From Coprinus comatus (Eukaryota > Basidiomycota > Agaricomycetes > Agaricales > Agaricaceae), in contig JAWPGT010000046.1 of assembly GCA_034638255.1 (NCBI GenBank), forward strand, positions 1 to 64,000: a DNA stretch of 64,000 bases, in the 5' to 3' direction. The position numbers were made by a program, and so were the translations under genes. Under the pieces are notes generated by a model. It was not told the DNA's origin. It did not search any database and was given only the letters and a program-made list of their open reading frames with translations. Shown in pieces: positions 12,501 to 22,828 of the stretch (position 1 is its first letter; each line of letters opens with the position of its first letter).

Positions 12501-15500
12501 TGCAGTGTCCCGATGTACCTGTGAACTGAGTGCGAGGTCGGAAAGGAATGGAGTTGAAGGCTGTGGAACAGATAAGTCGGGGTGCAGTGGGGTTCTTGCG
12601 ATAGAACTCGGCGATCTTTTCGGGGGCGTGGACATCGGCTGCGAGTTCCCAAGAGTTCTCTTCCATGCTGAAGTCTTGCCACTTGATCAGGAATCTGAGT
12701 TTACCTCGTTGCACTTTACTGTCCAATATTTCTTCTACTTCCCATTCCTCTTTGTTGTCCACCAGTATTGGCATCGGTATTTTTGTCGGCTTCTGACCAG
12801 GGATTGGGTCTTCGGGAGCTGGAGTGAGTTTAACCACATTGAACACCGGGTGCAGGTGAGACAACCTTTGGGGAAGCTTGAGCCAATATGCCCCAGGCCC
12901 AACCTTGCGGTCGACGGTGAAAGGACCTAACCGTGTGTGCTCAAACTTCTTTGAGGGCCGACTCGTTGCGATGTCCGATGCGTCAAGGTAAACCATGTCA
13001 CCCGTCTTGAGCTTGGGGGCAGGGGTCCGATGTCGATCGTAGTACTTCGCCATATCGTCCTTTGCCTTCACCAGTGCCGATTTTGCTTCTTCTAGTGCCG
13101 ACTCCATCTGGGTTTTGAACTCATTGACCGTTTCAAGTTGGGAGGGGTGTTGTCGGGGTTCAAAGCCCATGCGAGGGTCGCGGCCGGTGTCTAACACAAA
13201 GGGCGATTGGTGGGTTGCAGCATGAACATGATTGTTGTGTTGGAATTCGGTGAGCGGGAGAAGGTCATACCAATCATTCTGTCACTGGTTAACAACGACT
13301 CGGATGTACTGGTCGAGTTCTTGGTTAACTCGTTCGGTTTGGCCGTCGGCTTGCGGGTGCCAAGCTGTAGTTGCAGCGACCTTGATGCCTAAGAGTCGGT
13401 ACAACTCATGGGTGAATTCCGACACAAACTGCGGGCCTCGGTTGGAGACAACACGTTGAGGTAGGCCGTGGAGCTTCCAGATGTTGTGGAGGAAGAGTCG
13501 GGCGACACCTTCGGCAGTGCAAGTCGTGTGGGTTGGCAGGAAATGAACTCGTTTCAATACTGAATCGACAACTGTGAACACCGCGTCGTAACCATTGGAC
13601 TCTGGGAGTTCAATGACAAAGTCAATGCTGATAGTGTCCCAGCGGGCATCGGGAATGGGGAGTGGGTGAAGTTCGCTGACTGGTCGGTGTCGGTGGGGCT
13701 TTGTCCGTAAGCACAAGTCACAAGTAGAGACGTACTGACCAATGTAACGAGACATAGAAGGCCACCAGTAGTTCCGACCCACGAGTTCGAGGGTCTTCCA
13801 GCGTCCTGCATGTCCGCCGACTTTGGAATCATGGTGTTGGGCCACAATGCGACATCTAAGGTCGGGGATGTTAGGGACGTAGATTTTACCTTGATGAAGT
13901 AGCAACCCATTATCCTCCGACCACTCGGAACTCTTAACTGATTTTGACTTTGACAACTTCAACTCCTGTGCTGCCTTCGCCACTGCCTCCTCTTGTTCAC
14001 CATCCCGATTACCATGTCTAATCTCTCACAACATATCCTGCTCTTCTCTGACTAAAACAATACCTTCAAGTGCTCAAACAGCAAATAGTGATGGAGGGAG
14101 GAGGGTGAGGTTGCCATTATTGTCCTTGCCAGTTCCATGGTCAGCCCGTCAGGATAGTGCATCAGGTTTGCCCATGGATCAGCCTGGTTGATGATGAAGT
14201 GAGAAGTTGAACTGGGAGAGGTAGAGGGACCAGCAGGCTTGTCGGCGGTTGAGTTTCTTTGCAGTCATGAAGTACTCAAGGTTCTTGTGGTCAGTCCAGA
14301 TTTCTACCTTGTGTTCACTGCCCTCCAGGAAGTGCCTCCACTCTTCGAGTGATCGGATGATAGCCAACATCTCTTTGTCATGGATCTCATAATTGCGTTC
14401 AACTGGCGACAGCGATTTTGAGTAGAATGCGATGGGGTGCCACTTGTTGTCTTCCAATGAAAGCTGCAACAAGACAGCTCCGGTTGTGAAGTCAGAGCTG
14501 TCAGCCTCCACTTGATAAGGCGCGGTGTTGTCAGGAGAAGACAAGATTGGTGCCGATGTAATGGCTGTCTTCAGCGCATCGAAGGCTTCCTGCTGTTCAG
14601 TACCCCAGTTCCAAGGTGTACTGGACTTGGTTAGATCGAAGAGTGGCTGACCGATGTGTGAAAAATCCCGAATAAAATGTCGGTAGAAATTGGCAAACCC
14701 AAGAAAAGACTGAACTTCCGTCTTGTTTTTCAGAATCGGCCAGTCACGAACTCCTGCAACCTTCACTGGATCCATCTCTACACAGTTCTCCGAAATGATC
14801 AGCCCCAAGTATTCTATCTTCTGCTTCTCGAACTCGCATTTTTCGGGTCAGAGGTACAGCTTGTGTTCCTTGAGTACCTCCATCACACGTCGGATCGCCT
14901 TCCGATGTTCCTCCAGGGTTTTCGAAAAGATCAGGATGTCATCGAGGTAGACAATGACAATTCCTTCCATGATAAGGTCATGGAAGATGTTGTTCATCAC
15001 TGTCTGGAAGGTTGCCGGGCTGTTAGTCATGCCGAAAAACATTACCAGAGGTTCAAAGAGCCCCCGATTCATTCGGAAAGCGGCCTTCCACTCATTGCCA
15101 GGTTTGATACGGATGTTGTTGAAGCCCCATCGGATGTCAAGTTTGGTGAAGTATTTTGCACCCTGCAGTTTCAACATGATTTCGGAGATGAGTGGGATAG
15201 GGTACTTGTTTTTCACTGTGATGGCGTTGAGGTTCCAATAGTCTTGTACCAACCAAAGCGAACCATCCTTCTTTTTAATGAAAAAAACAGGGGCTGCCAT
15301 TGGCGACTTTGAGGGGCGAATCCTTCCCGAAGCAAGGTTCTCTTGTAGGAACTCGTCAAGTGTGGCTTGTTCTTTCAGCGAAATCAGGTAGACCTTGGTG
15401 GTTTTGGCAGTTTCACCAGGGACGAGTTCAACAGCGTGATCCCAAGGCCGATTTTCAGGGAGCTCTTGGAAAGCAGCCTCAGAGAAAACAGTTTCGAAGT

Positions 15501-15803
15501 CATGTAGGTAGTCAGGAATATGAGCCTTGAAACCAAGGTTGGCAGTCGCGGTATTCTTCCAATGCGCTTCGGCAAGTTGTTGCAATAGAGTACCAGTGGC
15601 TGAAATCTGTTCTGAAACAGAGAGAATTGATGAGCGAGGGATGGCAGCGAAAATCTGATCTCCTTCCTCCAATTCTGACCAACTAACTCCTTCTTCCGAC
15701 TCTTCATCCTCTTCTTCATTCACCTCTTCCACAAGCACTGGAAAAGGCCCTGAAGTGCAGACCCTTAGCACCTTCTCCTGGAACTTCTTCTCCTCCTTGT
15801 ATT

Positions 15804-16047
15804 TGTAAGAAGAGAAAAGTGACCACACCAGGGATTGAACCCAGGACCACCCAAATGTGCATTGGAAGCTCTAACCACTGAGCTATATGGCCTTAGGTAT
15901 TGTAGGAACTGATACTAGATATATGTACCAGGGTATAGTCTTGTTTCCCAGTCACTGGCTCAAGCAGGGGCATAGGCGCTGTGTGACATAGCGTGGGAAC
16001 TCAGAGGACCTGACCTGTCAGGTGACTTGTCCTGTCATCACCTGACA
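15804..16047 (-). mobile_element. 244 bp TG...CA element carrying a tRNA-like gene, inserted in gypsy-A pol
   Basis: Flanked by an exact 5-bp duplication GTATT (15799-15803 and 16048-16052). It splits the protease-to-RT linker between CPRTCEGCRQEY and KEEKKFQEKVLRVCTSGPFP. On the minus strand it begins TGTCAGGTGATGACAGG and ends TTCTTACA, so it has TG...CA ends and a 5-bp TSD, the signature of LTR integration. Its terminal TGTCAGG and CTTACA are the same as those of the copia-2 LTR of this window. It contains a 73-nt cloverleaf tRNA-like gene (15820-15892). It most resembles a solo LTR of a small non-coding (TRIM-like) retrotransposon whose LTR carries a Pol III gene. A SINE is less likely because of the TG...CA ends and the lack of a tail. 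Confidence 0.7.
15820..15892 (-). tRNA. tRNA-like sequence (probably not a functional tRNA)
   Basis: 73 nt fold as a standard cloverleaf: acceptor GGCCATA with TGTGGTC plus discriminator A; D arm GCTC/GAGC with an 8-nt loop (box A TAGCTCAGTGGTTAGAGC); anticodon stem TCCAA/TTGGG with loop TGCACAT; 5-nt variable loop; T arm CTGGG/CCTGG with loop TTCAATC (box B GGTTCAATCCC). Positions 34-36 read CAC (valine), but position 33 is G instead of the nearly invariant U, and several stem pairs are G-U. It therefore looks like a Pol III promoter-bearing derivative rather than a working tRNA. Confidence 0.6.
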
Positions 16048-16637
16048 GTATTCCTGTCGGCAACCTTCGCAAGTCCTCGGACACCTCGACATTTTGACTT
16101 CTTTTGTTACCCAATCGACTTTGGGGTTGTGTGTGTGAAGCGAAGTGTAGCCAAGTATAACAGACTCCTTTCTGAGGCTGGTGACAGCGAAGACTGCATG
16201 TTTGGAATGATTCTTGTATTAGAGAACCATATCGACAACTTCGGCGATTTCTCCAGCTTCGTTCGGGGTGCCGTCAACATTGAAGACAGGGATTGGGTGT
16301 GATAGGTGGCGGGTGGTGAGCTTATGTTGACGAGCGAAGTCCCGATCAATGAAGATACTAGTGGCACCAGAGTCCACAAGTGCTTCTGATGAAAATTGGA
16401 CTGCGGTGTCGGTGGTTTCAAGGTCGATCGGCAGTTTCAGGGCATTGGTGGGGGCAGTGGATGAAATGACATACCGGGTCGGGAGGTAATGACATTCCCA
16501 GTGAGGTCGGCGGGGTTTGGACACGGCTATAGGTTTGGGTGCAGGTGGGGAAATAGTAGTTTCATTTATTTCTTCTACGGGTAGTACAGCAAACCTATTA
16601 ACACTAGACAATCGGGGCGTGGCCTTCACTGATTGAG

Positions 16638-17807
16638 TTACCGAAAATCCTGTGTATCTATTTCCACTGACCCTTCCGACTGCCTTCTGATGTTGGCAAC
16701 ATCTTTCTCTGCCAACAGGTTCATCAGCAACTCATCCTTCTCTTCCAGGGTCATGAGCCGGACATCAAAGTGTCGGGGGCACTCTGCCTTGATGTGTCCA
16801 GGCTGCTTACATCGGTAGCAGGTGGAAGGAGTCAGGTTACAAAGTTTGGACGTGTCAATGTCCATCGGAGTCAGGTTCCCAGGCGTCGGCATTACGTGGG
16901 CAAATGTCGGTAGGGGAATCAGGGGAGCTGGAGAAGGTGGGGGTTTTGGGATGGAGTGAAAAACGGGTCTGGGAGCTGGCGGTGGTACCAGGCGATGATT
17001 TGCCTTGAATGCAACATTGGCAAGTCGGGAAGCTTCGAAGCGGGTGGCTGCGTGATACCAGCCGTCGGGATTGGAGTCGGAGGGTCGGCCCAGGGTCATA
17101 GTGGCAATGGAGTCAGCCAAGTTGGTGCGAAGACCTCGACAAAACTTGACGACAGTGACCTTCCGGTCGGTGTACCCAGATGCTGAAATGAGTGCTTTGA
17201 AGGTGTCCAGGTAATCCTCCAAAGTCTGATCTTTCTGGAAGTAAGTGTCTCCTTCCAATGTGATAACTGCTTCCGACTCAGCATCAATTGGCAAGAAGCC
17301 AGCCTTGAACTGGGTTTTGAAGTCCTCCCAATCCTCAAAAGGCAAGTTTCCGACCTGTGATTCCAGCCTAAATATCTCTTCCGTCCATGTAGCAGCCCGA
17401 CCGCTCCTCATGTAAGACATGGCCCAGAGCATCTTTTCCTCGTCCGACTGGAATTCGCCTGAGAGTCGGATGTACAGGTTACAGGCGTTGAGGAAGGCCT
17501 GGCCTGTCTTGCGGTCGCCATCATAATCGGGTGGCATAGCGACTCGTCCTCGGAATGTCTGTGGATGTTTGGGGGGAGATGGAGGAGCTGGCGTCACAGG
17601 GGTAGCAGGTGAAGGGGTGGTCTGAGAGGCCGAAACGAGTGTGGAGAGTTGGGCGGTGATGGTGGCAAGTACATTGGCAGTGGTGGCAGAAGTGGATTCG
17701 GTAGCTTCTACTCGCTGCCGTAGAGCATCAAGCGATGCCCGAAGCTCATGGAAGGTGCCTTCAACAATTTCATTCCAAGTCGGCTGGGGCGGTGCTGGAT
17801 CGGTCAT
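16638..17807 (-). CDS. gypsy-A Gag
   Basis: Uninterrupted 389-residue frame starting MTDPAPPQPTWNEIVEGTFH. N-terminal coiled coil (ELRASLDALRQRVEATES), Pro-rich linker, retrotransposon Gag domain (FLNACNLYIRLSGEFQSDEE ... WEDFKTQFKAGFLPID, LEDYLDTFKALISASGYTD, KFCRGLRTNLADSIATM), and a CCHC zinc knuckle (CYRCKQPGHIKAEC) near residue 340. Gag packages the element RNA. It is the only intact long ORF of gypsy-A. Confidence 0.92.
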   Translation of the reverse strand: MTDPAPPQPTWNEIVEGTFHELRASLDALRQRVEATESTSATTANVLATITAQLSTLVSASQTTPSPATPVTPAPPSPPKHPQTFRGRVAMPPDYDGDRKTGQAFLNACNLYIRLSGEFQSDEEKMLWAMSYMRSGRAATWTEEIFRLESQVGNLPFEDWEDFKTQFKAGFLPIDAESEAVITLEGDTYFQKDQTLEDYLDTFKALISASGYTDRKVTVVKFCRGLRTNLADSIATMTLGRPSDSNPDGWYHAATRFEASRLANVAFKANHRLVPPPAPRPVFHSIPKPPPSPAPLIPLPTFAHVMPTPGNLTPMDIDTSKLCNLTPSTCYRCKQPGHIKAECPRHFDVRLMTLEEKDELLMNLLAEKDVANIRRQSEGSVEIDTQDFR

Positions 17808-17901
17808 GGTTTAGTGAGTGAGGGATAGAGGGGTGCGTCAGTGGGAAGTCTTCTATTGTGGCGAACAGGGCTCTTTTGTCCAGTGATGCTAGCCTCTTGA
17901 A

Positions 17902-17914
17902 GAACTCTTTCTTC
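17902..17914 (-). other. gypsy-A primer-binding site, candidate self-priming
   Basis: Directly inside the 5' LTR the minus strand reads GAAGAAAGAGTTC. Its core AGAAAGAGTT is the exact complement of AACTCTTTCT inside the LTR (plus-strand positions 18033-18042), which starts about 30 nt downstream of a TATATATT box. That is the geometry of the Tf1/sushi self-priming mechanism. No tRNA 3'-end match was recognised. Confidence 0.55.
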
Positions 17915-18279
17915 TGTAAGGGCGACTCACATCGGCGACAAATGGCCTGACAACTAGCAAGGAATCCAAAGTTATATTTGATCGGAAACATATTACAGAG
18001 CAGATACAACATACCTAGCGAGGAATCCAAAGAGAAAGAGTTGGGGATTCACTCGCATAGGCTACACACAATATATACTACTATACAAACAGAGATGCCA
18101 GCTATTGTCCTCAGGGATGTCGTAACATGGACAATGGGAACAATGGGGGACGAGTCATGTGAGGGGGCAAGTCGTGAAAGCGCAAAGTCGGGAGGTGTTC
18201 CGATGGAAGTCGGAACATTGGAGGATCAGTCGGTAGTCGGTGTGTCAGTGTAAGGGTCGGTGAGGAAGGTCCCCTTACA
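17915..18279 (-). repeat. gypsy-A 5' LTR
   Basis: 365 bp partner of 12117-12481. TATA-like element (minus strand TATATATT, near 18071-18078) supports Pol II initiation inside the LTR. Confidence 0.95.
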
Positions 18280-18470
18280 AATAAATTAGATCAGCCCTGG
18301 GTTTGCATTGGATTTTCTGACCCACAACATAACTAGACCTGTTACACTAGATTACAGGTTGGCTTTTTTGTTTTGAACTTAGCATTGATATTCTACTACA
18401 AGCAAACTATTGTACTATATAAGATGCAGTAGACCTAATATTTGAAATAATTATGGGCTTGATCTACTTG

Positions 18471-18640
18471 TTAAGAATGGGGATTAGAGGGTGAGTGAGT
18501 AATGCTGGATTGAGGATTTAGCTTCAACTTATATGTTGTGCCCTTTTGATACTGTAATTAGCCTCACTTGCAAGAGGACCAAAGGGTTGGAAGATATGTT
18601 GGAGAAATTACAGAGAAGTTATTATGAATATTAATGAGGA
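18471..18640 (-). repeat. decayed gypsy-D-family LTR fragment, inverted
   Basis: Reads TGTTAAGAATGGGG and continues as the reverse complement of the 3' part of the 31213-31730 LTR (GCCTCACTTGCAAGAGGACC block at about 18560-18590), with C-to-T/G-to-A changes. It faces the relic starting at 18829. Confidence 0.7.
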
Positions 18641-19123
18641 TCTCTATGACTGAGAAGAACACTGGACTATTTTTAAAAGCAGTTGTATACATATACTTCT
18701 TATTATGTATAACTTTATATTTTGTTTACATTCTTATGAAGCATACACCACTTTTAGTCTTGCTTACTGATCTGTTTCTATATATAATGCCCCTTATACT
18801 TTATTCTTAATTTTCTTATTGAGAATAGTATCATGTACCATACTATCAATCAACCTTCTGACAAACTCTTCTGACCTCCCAACAGTTCTGACTGTTATTC
18901 TCACTATCAGTTGCTGACCTCTTGGACTTGTTTGCTTGTTTGTCCCAACTTCCTATTTTAGCTATTCCTTTTTCAGTTGGTATTATCCTTTTTAGTGTAT
19001 TGGCCTGTTGCTCTGTTACCTTATGTTTTGTTATGTTATTTTCCAATATCAGTAAACATTGTGTATAATTGCTAGTCACTCATGTACATTCTTTAGTCTG
19101 AGATCAACATAGTATCTGTACTC

Positions 19124-19490
19124 TGTTGAAAGCAACATGTATACAGGAAGACATAGTAGTAATTTAGATATGCACAGAGTGGTAGTAGTAGGATTGCTTA
19201 GGAGAGTCTGAGTATGAGAGCAGGGTAGTTGTAAGAACTGAAGTATAATGGAAGGGAATGTATACTACTTATAGGAAAACATACTGGTCTGTGCTATGAC
19301 TAAAAGGAGTCAGGTGTCAACTATATATAGATATTTACACACGAAACAGGAGTTGAAATATATAGGTGAAACACTAACTATGACCAATGGGAGCAGTCCA
19401 TATAATGTAAAGCAAATATGAAATGATGAAAGTAAAATGAAATGAAAAAGAGTCACATGACTATCTAATAATAGTCTGCTTTTTCCAATA
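19124..19490 (-). repeat. copia-1 solo LTR in the gypsy-B LTR
   Basis: 367 bp, flanked by the 5-bp duplication TACTC (19119-19123, 19491-19495). Plus strand starts TGTTGAAAGCAA and ends TTTTCCAATA, the inverse of the LTR at 21116-21487. Confidence 0.8.
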
Positions 19491-20502
19491 TACTCATTCT
19501 GTCTCTGTCTTTGTTCCAACTCTAAGTCATTCTTATATCTTCTCTTGTCCTCTACTCTCCTCCATAATTCCTCTTGACACTTTTTCCAACCATTCAGTCC
19601 TCTTGCAAGTGAGGCTAATTACATTATTGGAAGGGCACAATACATATATTGAAGCCAAAGCCTCAATCCAGTGTTGCTCACTCATCTTCCAATCCCTGTT
19701 CTTAATAGTATATCAGACTCCAAGCTTCTGGTACTATCTCTCTTGTGTCTATGTCTGGGATTACTACTACTGTTCCTTCCTGGTCTACTTATGTTTAGGC
19801 TACTCCTGCTACTAAGTCTATTTTTGATACTGGTTCCCCTCTTACCCCTACTCCTTCTGGCTATTGTTCACCTAATCTTTCCCAATCCAACTCTGTAACC
19901 AATTTTCACAGTTGTGGAGGTTTGCCTGCTTTTAATTTTGGTTATCACCAAGTTAACAACCAAGCTCTGAACCCTCCTGGTAGTTTTCATCCTGAAGTTC
20001 CAATGGATAGAAATGGTAGAGTTCCCAATTCCAAAAAATCATCCTAATGATGTCCATGCTCTAGCCAATCCTGGTAATGGTGCTCCCCCAAATCCCCCAA
20101 ACTCTCCTGATAGTGGCAGTGGTAGCAGTGGTAATGATAATGACAATGACAACAACAACAATGATGACAACAATGTAGGTGATAATTGTGAACAACTGAA
20201 TTATCCCAACCTATGTATCTTTGGCCCAACAGCCAAATTGGGATATGATGGAGGAATAACTACAACAATTTCTGGCTAGTCTCAGTACCCTCAGTCATAC
20301 CTTGACTACTCAAGCTCAAGTATCAGTGACTCCAGCCCTGCCTCCTGTTCATTCTTCAGATCATACTTATATTTATAAACCTGCAGTCTTTGATGGTTCC
20401 AAACCAATGAAGCTATCAGAATTCCTTTTCTAATACCATCTCTATTTCCAACATCATCAGAGCCTAGCCTCCAATGTCCATTAGGTCAGGTTCACTCTCT
20501 CC

Positions 20503-20840
20503 TATTGAAAGCAATGCATAGACAAGTAACACTAGTCATAGATAGGTACTCATAGTTATGTGGGATAGGTAGTAGCATTAGTAGAGTAAATATAAGAGCA
20601 AAGTAGTAGTTATAAGAACTGTAGAAATAAAGTACATGAGATTGTTCTTTATATACTATAATGCAGTGGTCTGTGCTCACTAATCCTGAGGTCATGTGTA
20701 ACTACACTTTCTAATATGCATACTAAGCATGGAGATGAAACACTAATCTACTTAGTCAAGGGCACTTAGGAAATTGTTCAGTGATATATAAGTATCTATG
20801 TCAGCACTTAGTGAGCAGCTAATTAGTAATTGCTTTAACA
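20503..20840 (-). repeat. copia-1 solo LTR in the gypsy-B gag relic
   Basis: 338 bp, flanked by TCTCC (20498-20502, 20841-20845). Starts TATTGAAAGCAATGCA and ends GCTTTAACA; the internal GTAGTTATAAGAACTG block is shared with the other two copies. Removing it restores the gag sequence seen at 32519-32545. Confidence 0.75.
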
Positions 20841-21115
20841 TCTCCTATCTTTCCAGTTCTGCCTATTAATGGTTTCAAACTGTGCTTGAGAATTCTTTCA
20901 ACTGGATGTTAGTTCCCTGGTATACCAACTGGGATCTATTTGTTCAGGAACTCACTACTAATTTCAGTAGCTCTGACTTAGTTGCCAAAGTAGTAGAGGA
21001 ATTGGACAACCTCACTATGGCTTCAAGTGGTCCAATTGTGATGTATAATATCAAGTTCAACTGTTTGACCAGGGTCCTCCAATACCATGACAATCTTCTC
21101 TGCTGCACCTATTAC

Positions 21116-21487
21116 TGTTGGAAAATGTGGCTATATTTGGACAATTACATAATCATTTTCTTTTTGTTTCACTTGTTTGTTTCAAGCATTATGTGGACTA
21201 GTCCTATTGGTTGTAGTTACTGTTTCAACTATATGCTTCAGCCCCTATATTACCTTCTGTTTTATGTATATTTAGTTTACATATAGTTGACACCTGACTT
21301 CCGTTTAGTTGTAGCATGGACTAGTATTATTTACTATAAGTAGTGTACATTTCCCTCAATTATATCTTCAGTTCTTACAACTATCCCACTCATACTTAAG
21401 CTCTAACAAAGCACTCATACTACTACTACTATTGTGTGTATACATATTCATAACTATGTCTTCAGTGTATTTGCATTGCTTTCAACA
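21116..21487 (+). repeat. copia-1 5' LTR
   Basis: 372 bp, TGTTGGAAAATG ... TTGCTTTCAACA. It is followed at once by GGTTATGGGCCCC, a primer-binding site, so it is the 5' LTR of an element continuing rightwards rather than a solo LTR. Confidence 0.8.
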
Positions 21488-21960
21488 GGTTATGGGCCCC
21501 ACTTAGCCAGTATGACTCCCTGGATTTGCAGAGAAACCTAGTATCCTCACTGGTTAATTCATCTCATCCACAAAAACATAGGGTTTTAGCAAACTAACCT
21601 AGAGAGACTGAGTCCCTGTATGGGTCCTCAGAGATTTCATCTCTCTCTCTCTGATACTCTGCTTGCTCCATCCTACCATACTTGGTTAGACAGAAAGCTT
21701 GTAGATTTGTTGCTAGTACACAACAATGCAACTTACAATATGAAGCTGACACATATTTTGTTATAGACTCATATCTCCAATCACTCATTATAATAACACT
21801 CATCCCTATACTCCCTGTCCTCAAAGAATCAGCTGATTACCCTATGTGGTCTATAAAGCTACTCAATTGCACTAATATGATCATTTTGGATAAATACTCA
21901 GTTAGATAAATTATCCTTGATGTCATTGCTCCCAAAGAGCATGATATAACATATGTTATG
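21488..21960 (+). mobile_element. copia-1 internal remnant (leader and Gag N-terminus)
   Basis: Primer-binding site GGTTATGGGCCCC at 21488-21500 is complementary to the anticodon arm of initiator tRNA-Met. Downstream, about 21790-21909 reads LPVLKESADYPMWSIKLLN, typical of the start of copia Gag (the xNYxxWxxxxxxxL block), ending in a stop. The remainder of the element is not recognisable. Confidence 0.55.
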
Positions 21961-22828
21961 GTTTCATATTTATCATGCTTAATCATTAGAACTAATGATG
22001 GATAATAGTGTACTTTCTCTTACTTGTTTCATATAACCTTGGACTAGTGTTTCTATGTACTTCCAATTGTCATTTCACTTATTGTTTTAGCAGTAGATAG
22101 TTTCACCTTCCTGTCTCACATGTATCACACACAGCCTACAACCTGTACTCATAGTTGTATAAATACATGGACAGTGACAGAGGTTAAGCTTCAGCTTAAC
22201 ACTCTTGTTCCTTCCTTTCTACTCATTATCTCTCTGTCTTGATAAGCCTAGAAACTGGAGTCAGCTCTAACTCTTATATGAATGGCTTACTAGTAAGGAA
22301 CACCTATGATCTACAATCTGAGTATTGTGGAGGTCATCCCCCAAAAGTAGTCTCAGTAAGAGTAGACATTCTCCTCCTATGAGCACCTTGAAGAGGTCCA
22401 TCATAGCATTGTCTATACTGAAATGGAGGTATAGGCAAGATTATAACATTGTGTTAAGCTACAACTTGACAAATCCCTAACCAGGATCTCTGTCCTTGTC
22501 TTCCTCCACAAACCTCTAACCCAGGTCTCTGCACTCATCACCCTCCCCAAACCAACTCCATGCAAACTCCTAACCAGAGTCTCTGCAATTGTCTGCTTTT
22601 ATTTCCTTTGACAACTGCCTAACCTGCAACCATCATTATCAGAAAACTAGCACCCAACCCTCATGCATAGGATCAAGATCTAGGCTAATAACATACCTTG
22701 CCATTGAGCAGGTCTACCTTAAGCAAGTAGTAGCTGATAACATACCATCTTGAAAGACAGGCTGCCTTTAGCAAGCAGCATTCCCATTTTCTACAATTGC
22801 CTCCCACCAAATTTCCTCTTCCACCCCC
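21961..22828. other. unassigned AT-rich repeat sequence
   Basis: No coding signal. Around 22155-22250 there is a TATAAATA box followed by a pyrimidine-rich stretch, which could be the end of a gypsy-C LTR, but no partner copy exists in the window. Imperfect CTAACC...TCTCTG repeats lie at 22480-22590. Confidence 0.35.

Larger units (their letters stand above)
12313..16629 (-). pseudogene. gypsy-A pol (protease, RT, RNase H, integrase, chromodomain), broken
   Basis: Protease: ALVDSGATSIFIDRDFA (about 16350-16400), with a TAA stop soon after in VVDMVL. RT (14848-15810): FIKKKDGSLWLVQDY, FTKLDIRWGFNN, and YLDDILIFS with both catalytic Asp present. RNase H (14179-14808): [34 protein letters not shown]. 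Integrase (about 13282-13983): HHCC zinc finger around HHDSKVGGHAGR and CDLCLRTKP, first Asp in SIDFVIELP, the second catalytic position read as SNRGPQF where SDRGPQF is usual, and Glu in GQTERVNQEL. C-terminus (12443-13197): GPFTVDRKVGPGAYWLKLP GPY/F-like module, then a chromodomain (WEVEEILDSKV ... LRFLIKWQDFSMEENSWE). Frames change between modules and stops occur, so no full polyprotein can be made. Confidence 0.9.
12117..18279 (-). mobile_element. gypsy-A: complete Ty3/gypsy chromodomain LTR retrotransposon
   Basis: 6163 bp element with two 365 bp LTRs (12117-12481 and 17915-18279) beginning TGTAAGG and ending CCTTACA. A perfect 5-bp target duplication AATAA flanks it (12112-12116 and 18280-18284). 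Read on the minus strand, the order is LTR, priming site, gag, protease, RT, RNase H, integrase, chromodomain, polypurine tract, LTR: the chromovirus order. Structurally complete but coding-defective: stops and frame breaks in pol, a 244 bp insertion between protease and RT, and a changed integrase catalytic residue. The LTRs differ at a limited number of mostly CpG-type transitions, so insertion is not very recent. Confidence 0.95.
18829..21115 (+). mobile_element. gypsy-B: decayed, truncated relic of the gypsy-D family
   Basis: Aligns by eye with 31213-32787 of gypsy-D: LTR (18829-19707, starting TATCATG where gypsy-D has TGTCATG), leader, acidic gag region (SGNDNDNDNNNNDDNN at about 20130) and the gag core (NSFNWMLVPWYTNWDLFVQE at about 20890). 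It stops at 21115, where a copia-1 LTR begins. Almost all differences are CG to TG or CA. Two copia-1 LTRs are inserted inside (19124-19490, 20503-20840). No gene product is possible. Confidence 0.85.

Noticed and set aside
15820..15892. Functional host tRNA-Val(CAC) gene
   Set aside because: G at position 33, several G-U pairs, and location inside a TSD-flanked insert argue against a working tRNA.
20506..20840. hAT-type MITE with an 8-bp duplication TCTCCTAT
   Set aside because: The ends and interior match the copia-1 LTRs at 19124 and 21116, and a 5-bp TSD TCTCC fits once the first base of the LTR is read as TATTG; the longer match is chance extension.
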